Shown piece after piece: positions 1-5,000 of a DNA stretch of 8,602 nucleotides. Below the pieces are notes generated by a model. That model was not told the origin of the DNA. It searched no databases and saw nothing but the letters and a program-made list of their open reading frames with translations. Where the stretch lies: NCBI GenBank assembly GCA_035263645.1, contig DATFRD010000182.1, forward strand, positions 1 to 8,602. The letters are read 5' to 3'. Origin of the DNA: CF-161 sp035263645 (GTDB taxonomy: Bacteria; Chloroflexota; Dormibacteria; Dormibacterales; Dormibacteraceae). A program made the translations under genes and the position numbers. Every line of letters begins with the position of its first letter. Within the stretch, counting starts at the first letter, position 1.

Positions 1-648
1 TATCTCCTCGCAGCCGAGGGAGCCAGCCCGGTTGTAAACGTCCATCGCCCGGGTCAGCCCGTCGCGGACAGCCATCTCGATCGCCGAGGCCACCCCCTTC
101 ACCACCGAGTCCACCACCTCGGCCTCCCGCCGCGAGAATCGGCCGAGCACATGCTCGACCCCGGCGGGCGAGCCTCGCCCTCCGGGCTTCCCGACGCCGA
201 TCCGGAAGCGCACGAATGCGTCGCTGTGGAGCGACGCCATGATCGACCGGATCCCGTTGTTGCCGGCCGACGAGCCGCCCACCCTGATCCGGAGCCGGCA
301 GAGGGGCAGGTCGAGCTCGTCATGGACCACCCAGACCCGGTCCGGGCCGACCTCGAGGTCCCTCGTGGCCTCGAACACGGCTCGTCCGCTCAGGTTCATG
401 TAGGTCTGCGGCTCCAGCAGCCAGAGCCGCTGCCCGGCCACCACGCCACTTCCCACCCGCGACCGCCAGCGCCGGCGCCCCAGCTCGATGCCCACCCGGG
501 CGGCAAACGCCTCCAGGCAGGCCCAGCCCAGGTTGTGGCGGGTGCGCGCGTACTCCGTCCCGGGGTTGCCGAGGCCCACCAGGACCAGGTCGGACGGCGG
601 GGCAAGGTCGGACTGCGGGGCTGGTTGTCGCTCTTCTCGCACGGGCAT
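1..648 (-). CDS. pth: Peptidyl-tRNA hydrolase (partial, C-terminal end outside window)
   Basis: Pth frees tRNA from prematurely released peptidyl-tRNA in the cytoplasm. The ATG at 648-646 opens a frame of 216 codons that runs off the left edge without a stop. A non-conserved N-terminal extension of about 20 residues precedes the core. Core motifs are GLGNPG at 25-30, TRHNLG at 36-41 with catalytic His38, YMNLSG at 83-88, HDELDLP at 109-115 and GNNGIRSI at 129-136. They match E. coli Asn10, Tyr15, His20, Asn68, Asp93 and Asn114 at a constant offset. The residue matching E. coli His113 is Asn130 here. The family usually ends just after the AMDVYN-like segment seen at 201-206, so only a short tail is missing. 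The upstream neighbour on the same strand is ybeY, 55 bases away. The ribosome-binding site is weak. Confidence 0.95.
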   Translation of the reverse strand, partial: MPVREERQPAPQSDLAPPSDLVLVGLGNPGTEYARTRHNLGWACLEAFAARVGIELGRRRWRSRVGSGVVAGQRLWLLEPQTYMNLSGRAVFEATRDLEVGPDRVWVVHDELDLPLCRLRIRVGGSSAGNNGIRSIMASLHSDAFVRFRIGVGKPGGRGSPAGVEHVLGRFSRREAEVVDSVVKGVASAIEMAVRDGLTRAMDVYNRAGSLGCEEI

Positions 649-674
649 GGCTCTGCCTGCGTCACGCGCCGCCA

Positions 675-680
675 ATTGTA
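675..680 (-). promoter_or_regulatory. Possible -10 box for pth
   Basis: In the 55-base ybeY-pth gap the minus strand reads TACAAT, five of six to the consensus, in otherwise GC-rich sequence. It lies 26 bases before the pth ATG. No good -35 box stands 16-18 bases upstream; the nearest candidate, CTGACC at 702-707, is 21 bases away. Read-through from ybeY is the alternative. Confidence 0.25.
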
Positions 681-703
681 TGGACGCCGGGCCCACCGCC
701 TGG

Positions 704-1189
704 TCAGAGCCGGCCCGCCGCCGGCCGCTGGCCCGACCGGGCGAGGCAGGCGAGCGCGAGTGCCGTCATCCGTCGCTCCTCCTCTGGGGTGCCATGGTCC
801 CAGCCGAGCAGGTGGAGCAGGCCGTGCACCGCCAGGAGCGCCGCCTCGACCTCGGGCGGGTGGCCGTACTCGCCGGCCTGCCGCAGGACGGCGGGCCAGG
901 AGAGCGCCAGGTCGCCCAGGTAGCCGGTCGTCGGCTCGCCGCTCGGGAACGAGAGCACGTCGGTGGGGGCGTCCTCACCCAGGAACTGCCGGTTGAGGCG
1001 GCGCAGCTCGCGGTCGCCGGTGATGCGGACCGTCAGCTGGGGCGGGCCTGGCCCCGCGGAGACGGCCGGGGCGAGGGCCGCCGCCACCGCCGGCTCGGCG
1101 CCGGACGCCTGCAGCACGGAGCGCAGGAACGCAGGCGCCACCGGCGCCCGCACCGCTTTTATCACCACCACCCGAAGGTCCGCGCTCAC
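704..1189 (-). CDS. ybeY: Endoribonuclease YbeY (16S rRNA maturation / rRNA quality control)
   Basis: YbeY is a zinc-dependent single-strand RNase acting in 16S rRNA 3'-end processing and ribosome quality control. The protein is 161 residues, normal for the family. Diagnostic motifs are LNRQFLGEDAPTDVLSFP at 65-82, YLGDLALS at 90-97 and the zinc triad HGLLHLLGWDH at 122-132 (His122, His126, His132). The start is the GTG at 1189-1187: the strong purine run GGGGGAGG lies three bases upstream (1193-1200), and it gives the expected N-terminus. The same frame stays open for another 158 codons upstream, but that stretch is the complement of the neighbouring membrane-protein gene. Three GTG codons at residues 7-9 are weaker alternative starts. 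pth follows on the same strand, a common pairing of translation-maintenance genes. Confidence 0.95.
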   Translation of the reverse strand: MSADLRVVVIKAVRAPVAPAFLRSVLQASGAEPAVAAALAPAVSAGPGPPQLTVRITGDRELRRLNRQFLGEDAPTDVLSFPSGEPTTGYLGDLALSWPAVLRQAGEYGHPPEVEAALLAVHGLLHLLGWDHGTPEEERRMTALALACLARSGQRPAAGRL

Positions 1190-1222
1190 GGGCCTCCCCC
1201 GAAGGTCGACAATTGCCGTTCG

Positions 1223-1591
1223 ATGATCGCCACCCTCAACTACTTCCACTTCCGGCTGGGCATCGCCCTGATCCTGTTCGCAGCCGCCCTCGGCGTGTGG
1301 GGCACGATCGCGTTCGCGGTTCGCAAGCAGATCAGCCCGGGCTTCCGGTCCAGCTACGTGCTGATGATCGGGCTCACTGCAGTCCAGGGCCTGATCGGCC
1401 TGATCCTGATCACCACGACCCACCCCAGAGAGCTGCTGCACGTCGTCTACGGGGCGTTCGCGATCCTCTTTCTGCCCGGGGTCTACTTCTACGCCGGTGG
1501 CCGGGGCAGCCGCGCGCGGGAGGCTGCGTTCCTGGCGGCGGCCTGCTGGATCGTCGCCATCGCCTACGGGCGCGGCATCATGACCGGCTGA
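1223..1591 (+). CDS. Small four-helix membrane protein, unknown function
   Basis: The 122-residue protein is mostly hydrophobic. Likely membrane segments are about 12-32, 43-64, 71-91 and 101-117. Short charged loops separate them (RKQ near 34-36, RGSRAR near 94-99), so both ends are probably on the same side. Histidines at 9, 67 and 73 lie near helix ends (THPRELLHVVYG at 66-77), which could suit a metal or haem, but no known motif is complete. The ATG at 1223 is the first start after a 33-base divergent gap to ybeY. Only a poor ribosome-binding site is present, so the mRNA may be near-leaderless. The longer upstream frame is antisense to ybeY and is not believed. The 3' end overlaps rmlD tail-to-tail by 14 bases. 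I do not recognise the family. Confidence 0.75.
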   Translation: MIATLNYFHFRLGIALILFAAALGVWGTIAFAVRKQISPGFRSSYVLMIGLTAVQGLIGLILITTTHPRELLHVVYGAFAILFLPGVYFYAGGRGSRAREAAFLAAACWIVAIAYGRGIMTG

Positions 1592-2426
1592 TCGGCGGGA
1601 CCGACGCCCTGGCGGCCCACCAGGCCGCCAGGCCCTCCCGCCAGTGGCGGAGCGGCGCCACACGCTCGGAGGCGAGGCAGCCGTTGCGCGGCCGGGGCGC
1701 GGCCGCGCCCACCGCCGCAGTGTCGGCCGGCTCCACGTCGGCCTCGACGCCGGCCAGCCGGAGCGCCTCGACCGTCAGGTCCCAGTAGGAGCAGCAGCCG
1801 GCGGCGACCAGGTGGACGACGCCCTCCTCCCCGCGGTCTGCGAGCTCCAGCACCGCCGCCGCGAGGTCCGCCGTGTACGTCGGATTGAGGTGCTGATCGC
1901 TCACCACCCGCAGCGGCTGCCCAGCCCTGGCCCTGGCCACCATGCGCTCCGGGAAGCTGCCGCCCTTGATGGCGGAGCCGACCGCACCGAAGAGGCCCGC
2001 GGACCTGACCACGAGCGCACCCGGCAGCTCCGCCAGCACCCGCTGTTCGCCCTCCAGCTTGGAGCGGGCGTAGGCGCCCACCGGCCCCGGCACGTCGCTC
2101 TCCGCATACGGCCGGCCGGCGGTCCCGTCGAAGACGTAGTTCGTCGAGAAGTGGACGAGGCGCGCACCGGCCCGCCGGCACGCCCAGGCCAGGTTGGCGG
2201 CGCCCTCAGCGTTGACGGCGAAGGCCGGCGCCGGGTCCGCCTCGGCGGCGTCGACCGCGTTGTAGGCGGCGCAGTTGAGGACCAGGCGGTGCCCCCGCAC
2301 CGCGGCCATGACGGCGTCCCGGTCGGTGATCGAGAGCTGGTGCCGGTCGCGCGCATCGGCCTCGGGGAGCAGGAGCCGGAGGTCGGAGCCGAGCTGGCCC
2401 GCGGCCCCGGTGATCAGCGCCTGCAT
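1578..2426 (-). CDS. rmlD: RmlD-type dTDP-4-dehydrorhamnose reductase / NAD(P)-dependent sugar-nucleotide reductase
   Basis: The 282-residue protein is an extended short-chain dehydrogenase of the RmlD family, which makes dTDP-L-rhamnose in the last step of the pathway. The nucleotide-binding motif is TGAAGQLG at 6-13. NCAAYNAVDAAE at 51-62 and STNYVFDG at 94-101 are family signatures; the second usually reads STD. The catalytic pair is Tyr119 and Lys123 in GAYARSK. The segment NPTYTADLAAAV and the C-terminal PRPRNGCL...HWREGL pattern are also typical. The ATG at 2426 is six bases from the divergent methyltransferase gene, so its promoter must lie inside that gene or the mRNA is nearly leaderless. 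The frame stays open far upstream on the antisense of that gene, which is a shadow. No rmlA, rmlB or rmlC lies nearby, so the true substrate is open. Confidence 0.85.
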   Translation of the reverse strand: MQALITGAAGQLGSDLRLLLPEADARDRHQLSITDRDAVMAAVRGHRLVLNCAAYNAVDAAEADPAPAFAVNAEGAANLAWACRRAGARLVHFSTNYVFDGTAGRPYAESDVPGPVGAYARSKLEGEQRVLAELPGALVVRSAGLFGAVGSAIKGGSFPERMVARARAGQPLRVVSDQHLNPTYTADLAAAVLELADRGEEGVVHLVAAGCCSYWDLTVEALRLAGVEADVEPADTAAVGAAAPRPRNGCLASERVAPLRHWREGLAAWWAARASVPPISRS

Positions 2427-2431
2427 CGGGC

Positions 2432-2437
2432 TATGGT
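2432..2437 (+). promoter_or_regulatory. Possible -10 box in the rmlD/yitJ divergent gap
   Basis: TATGGT has the TAnnnT form. Transcription would begin near 2443-2445, giving a leader of about 10 bases if translation starts at the ATG at 2454. No -35 box is recognisable, and the box overlaps the alternative ATG at 2433. It is supported only by position and the very short gap. Confidence 0.2.
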
Positions 2438-4301
2438 TACACACACCCCGCTCATGGACCGTCTCACCGAGCTGATGGCGCGGGGCCCCGTCCTGTTCGA
2501 CGGCGCGATGGGCACCGAGCTCTTCGCCCGCGGCGTGGCCGGCGGCCGCTGCCTGGAGGAGCTGAACCTGACCGAGCCGGTCATAGTGAGCGGCGTCCAT
2601 CGCGACTACATCGCCGCCGGCGCCGACGTCATCGAGACCAACACGTTCGGCGCCAACCGCTTCGGCCTGGGCGAGCACTACCTCGAGCACCGGGTGCGGG
2701 ACGTCAACCGGGCCGGCGTCAGGCTCGCGGTCGAGGCCCGCCACGCGTCCGGACGGCCCGTGCTCGTGGCCGGCAGCATCGGCCCGCTGGGCCGGCCGAT
2801 CGAGCCGGTCGGCGCCATCAAGCGCACGTCGGCCGAGCGGGTGTTCCGCGAGCAGGTGGAGGCGCTCGCCGGCGGCGGCGCCGACCTGCTGGTCTTCGAG
2901 ACGTTCACGGCGCTGGGGGAGCTGGAGCTGGCCATCCGGGTGGCACGGGAGGTCGCGCCCGAGCTGCCGGTCGTGGCCAGCGTGAGCTTCGACGACGAGG
3001 CGAATCCCCAGGCGGCGGCGGCCGCCCTGGTGGCGGTCACCGCGCCGCTCGGCGTGCTCGCGACCGGCGTCAACTGCGGCAGCGGGCCCCAGCCGGCGCT
3101 CAACGTCGCCCGCCACCTGGTGGCGGCGGGCGCCGGCGCGGTCGGCGCCTGGCCCAACGCCGGCCTGCCGGAGCGGGTGGGCGGCCGCCTCGTCTACACC
3201 GTGGGCCCGGAGTACTTCGCCGAGTACGCAGCCCAGATGGTGGCGGAGGGGGTCGGCATCGTGGGAGGCTGCTGCGGCACCGGCCCCGCCCACATCGCGG
3301 CGACCAGGGCCAGGCTGGCCGAGGCCGCTGCGGGGCCGGTCGCGCCCCCGCTGCGCGCCTCCCGTCCGGACCCGGAGGCGCGCGCGCCGGTGCCGGGCTC
3401 GCGGCTCGAGCGCGACCTGGCCCGGGGCCGATTCGTGATCTCGGTGGAGCTGACGCCGCCGAGAGGCATCGACCCGGCCGCGATGCTGGCCGGGGCACGA
3501 CTGCTCAAGGAGGCCGGCGTCGACTACGCGAACGTGACCGACTCGGCCATGGCGAGGCTGCGCATGGGGGTGATCAGCTGCGCCGCGCTGGTCCAGCAGC
3601 AGGTCGGGCTGGAGACGATCGCCCACTTCACGTGCCGCGACCGCAACGTCATGGCGATCCAGTCGGAGCTGATCGGCGCGCACGCCCTGGGCATCCGCAA
3701 CCTCCTGGCCCTGCGGGGCGACCCGCCGAGGGTCGGCGACTACCCCAATGCCACCCCGGTCTGGGACGTGAACGCGGTCGGCCTGATCACCATCGTGTCC
3801 AACCTGAACCGCGGGCTCGACGCCAACGGCACTCCCATCGGCGACCACGCGGCCTTCCACGTGGGCGCCGCCGTGAACCCGGGGGCCGACGACCTCGGCC
3901 GCGAGCTGCGCCTGCTGCGGCGCAAGGTCGCGGCGGGGGCCGCGTTCGTGGTCACCAACCCGATCTACGACCCGGCCGCGCTGCAGCGGCTGCGCGAGAT
4001 CCGGGAGGAGGTCGACGTGCCGGTCCTGGTGGGCGTGCTGCCGCTCCGCTCGCTCCGCCAGGCGGAGTACCTGCACCACGAGGTGCCGGGCATCACGGTC
4101 CCGCGCCACCTGCTCGACCGCCTGGAGCGGGCCGGCGACCGCGCCCCGGAGCTGGGAGTCGAGCTGGCCGTCGGGTTCCTGGAGGAGGCCTGCGGCCACG
4201 TCCAGGGCGCGTATGTGATCCCTTCCGCCGGCCGCTATCAGCTCGCGGGCCAGGTCGTCTCCCGGGTTCGGGACGTCGTCGGGTCCCGGCGGAGCGGCTA
4301 G
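2433..4301 (+). CDS. yitJ: Bifunctional homocysteine S-methyltransferase / 5,10-methylenetetrahydrofolate reductase (YitJ type)
   Basis: This 622-residue fusion (615 if the ATG at 2454 is used) joins two methionine-cycle activities. Residues about 8-300 form a homocysteine-binding barrel: VLFDGAMGTEL at 20-30, IETNTFGAN, and zinc cysteines Cys215 (GVNCGSGP) plus Cys280-Cys281 (GGCCGTGPAHI). A Pro/Ala-rich linker at about 301-322 follows. Residues about 323-615 are a MetF-type reductase: SVELTPPRG with Glu339 matching the FEFFPPR region of MetF, LRGDPP at 427-432, and the closing GAYVIPSAGRY. The MetF half reduces methylene-THF to methyl-THF; the first half methylates homocysteine. The pterin- and cobalamin-binding domains of full MetH are absent. 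Bacillus YitJ has the same architecture and length. The gene stops at TAG, whose TA belongs to the end of the palindromic element described separately. Confidence 0.93.
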   Translation: MVTHTPLMDRLTELMARGPVLFDGAMGTELFARGVAGGRCLEELNLTEPVIVSGVHRDYIAAGADVIETNTFGANRFGLGEHYLEHRVRDVNRAGVRLAVEARHASGRPVLVAGSIGPLGRPIEPVGAIKRTSAERVFREQVEALAGGGADLLVFETFTALGELELAIRVAREVAPELPVVASVSFDDEANPQAAAAALVAVTAPLGVLATGVNCGSGPQPALNVARHLVAAGAGAVGAWPNAGLPERVGGRLVYTVGPEYFAEYAAQMVAEGVGIVGGCCGTGPAHIAATRARLAEAAAGPVAPPLRASRPDPEARAPVPGSRLERDLARGRFVISVELTPPRGIDPAAMLAGARLLKEAGVDYANVTDSAMARLRMGVISCAALVQQQVGLETIAHFTCRDRNVMAIQSELIGAHALGIRNLLALRGDPPRVGDYPNATPVWDVNAVGLITIVSNLNRGLDANGTPIGDHAAFHVGAAVNPGADDLGRELRLLRRKVAAGAAFVVTNPIYDPAALQRLREIREEVDVPVLVGVLPLRSLRQAEYLHHEVPGITVPRHLLDRLERAGDRAPELGVELAVGFLEEACGHVQGAYVIPSAGRYQLAGQVVSRVRDVVGSRRSG

Positions 4302-4477
4302 AGGTGCGGCCGGAAACCCGGCCGAGAGATTTGGAGCCCAGGTGCCCCAGATCCGGTGGCGCCGACGAGGAGCGGAAGGAGCGCCCTCCAGGGCGTGACT
4401 GAGCACCGCACGAGGCAACGCCGGAGATGGGGTGCATGGGCCCCAAAAATCCGGCTGGGTTTTCGGTCGTACCTCTA
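4299..4477. mobile_element. MITE-like palindromic element, TA-flanked (IS630/Tc1-mariner style), unclassified
   Basis: Bases 4299-4358 and the reverse complement of 4419-4477 align end to end. Of 60 left-arm bases, 46 are identical, with one bulged base (4325) and 13 substitutions. Both arms begin TAGAGGT, then CG, CCG, AAACCC and GCCG blocks, then TTTGG, GCCCA, CCCCA and CCGG blocks. About 60 bases lie between the arms, including a CGCCC/GGGCG hairpin at 4382-4395. The ends fit a duplicated TA target (4299-4300 and 4476-4477) around a 175-bp body GAGGT...ACCTC. That is the usual form of IS630/Tc1-mariner MITEs. No coding capacity and no second copy are seen here. A giant transcription-terminating or 3'-UTR hairpin between convergent genes is the main alternative. 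The palindrome is certain; the mobile origin is inference. Confidence 0.65.
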
Positions 4478-4648
4478 ACCTGAGGCGCGCCGCGCCCGGA
4501 GGCGCTCCAGGCGTTCCCGCTTCGCGCTGAGCGCCCGCTTCAGCGCCTCCTGGAGCTGCACGTCGTTCATCGGAACGACGCGGAGCCTCGCCTCCAGCTG
4601 TCGCACCTCCACCACCGCATTGGTCAGTTCAAGGTCAATAGCTCGCAT
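4475..4648 (-). CDS. 57-residue basic helical protein, unknown function
   Basis: The frame runs from ATG 4648-4646 to TAG 4477-4475. It starts MRAIDLELTNAV and is rich in Glu, Arg, Lys, Leu and Ala. Residues about 5-23 and 30-54 look like two charged amphipathic helices around a VVPMND turn at 24-29. The tail RERLERLRARRASG is strongly basic. There are no cysteines and no membrane segment. Support comes from its signals: AGGGGGA (4654-4660) ends five bases before the ATG, and a promoter with correct spacing stands just upstream. It lies on the same strand as the protease and inhibitor, 73 bases beyond the inhibitor stop. Its own stop codon is the right end of the palindromic element. No family is recognised; nucleic-acid or protein binding is only a guess from charge and helicity. 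Confidence 0.6.
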   Translation of the reverse strand: MRAIDLELTNAVVEVRQLEARLRVVPMNDVQLQEALKRALSAKRERLERLRARRASG

Positions 4649-4669
4649 GTAAGTCCCCCTACGACGTCA

Positions 4670-4698
4670 ATTCTCGCAGCAGAGGCCGGATTTCTCAA
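4670..4698 (-). promoter_or_regulatory. Sigma-70-type promoter of the 57-residue gene
   Basis: On the minus strand TTGAGA (4693-4698, five of six to TTGACA) and GAGAAT (4670-4675, four of six to TATAAT) are separated by exactly 17 bases. Transcription would start near 4663, about 15 bases before the ATG, leaving the AGGGGGA ribosome-binding site in the leader. The -35 box lies inside the left arm of the perfect inverted repeat at 4689-4716, so a protein bound there could block this promoter. Confidence 0.5.
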
Positions 4699-4716
4699 GC
4701 TCTCTCTTGAGAAATC
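4689..4716. repeat. Perfect 11-bp inverted repeat, operator or terminator hairpin
   Basis: GATTTCTCAAG (4689-4699) and CTTGAGAAATC (4706-4716) are exact reverse complements around CTCTCT. The repeat is AT-rich in a GC-rich region. It begins five bases after the inhibitor stop codon, which suits a terminator or mRNA-end hairpin for the protease-inhibitor operon. No T-tract follows on either strand, so it is not a textbook intrinsic terminator. Overlap with the -35 box of the next gene makes an operator equally reasonable. Confidence 0.7.
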
Positions 4717-4721
4717 TTCGG

Positions 4722-5000
4722 TCAGCTCCACCGCTCCCCCAACCGCCGGACCAGCGGCCCCAGGGCCGGCGGCAGCCGGTCCTCCTGGACGACCGCCTCC
4801 CGCTCACCAACGCGGAGCCGGTAGACGAAGCGGTCGGGCCCGCTCGGCCGCGCCGCCCTGGACTCCAGCGCCTGGTCGAGCGCCCGCCGCTCCTCGGGCG
4901 AGAGCTCGACCAGGCGGACGCTGGCGTGGAGCCTGAGCCCGGCCAGCCCGCCTGACCGCTCCACCTCCAGCCGGCCGCCTGCCTCGGGCCCCGCGGTCAC
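4722..5000 (-). CDS. Emfourin-like inhibitor of protealysin-type protease
   Basis: The 92-residue protein shows the emfourin pattern: a strand leading into LEVERSGGLAGLRL (11-24), a central helix LSPEERRALDQALES (33-47), then PDRFVYRLRV (55-64) and a C-terminal helix LPPALGPLVRRLGERW (76-91). Emfourin is the slow-tight-binding proteinaceous inhibitor co-encoded with protealysin in Serratia. No signal peptide is visible, so it should act in the cytoplasm. The chosen GTG at 5000-4998 overlaps the protease TGA in the four-base unit GTGA, implying coupled translation and roughly matched dosage. An ATG at 5060 in the same frame would add 20 low-complexity residues and a longer overlap, so it is less likely. 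The family call rests on recalled sequence pattern plus the protease neighbour. Confidence 0.8.
   Translation of the reverse strand: MTAGPEAGGRLEVERSGGLAGLRLHASVRLVELSPEERRALDQALESRAARPSGPDRFVYRLRVGEREAVVQEDRLPPALGPLVRRLGERWS

Noticed and set aside
488..1222. Upstream extension of the membrane protein frame on the plus strand
   Set aside because: It lies opposite pth and ybeY motifs and reads as Arg/Gly-rich sequence with no domain.
1190..1663. N-terminal extension of ybeY
   Set aside because: It is antisense to the membrane-protein gene, and the GTG at 1189 has a strong purine-rich site and gives the normal family length.
1578..4418. A 946-codon open frame on the minus strand covering rmlD and the complement of the YitJ-type gene
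   Set aside because: Only the last 282 codons show a real family (RmlD). The rest is antisense to a clearly recognised gene and is His/Arg/Ala-rich low-complexity sequence, typical of high-GC shadow frames.
4330..4447. A riboswitch or SRP-type RNA between the convergent genes
   Set aside because: GCGGAAGG resembles the SRP RNA tip, but the closing pairs and flanking core do not fit. No SAM, TPP, cobalamin or THF riboswitch core is present, and the position is downstream of both genes.
4443..4466. A separate bidirectional terminator hairpin
   Set aside because: These bases pair far better with 4310-4334 as part of the long palindrome, so the local hairpin is secondary.
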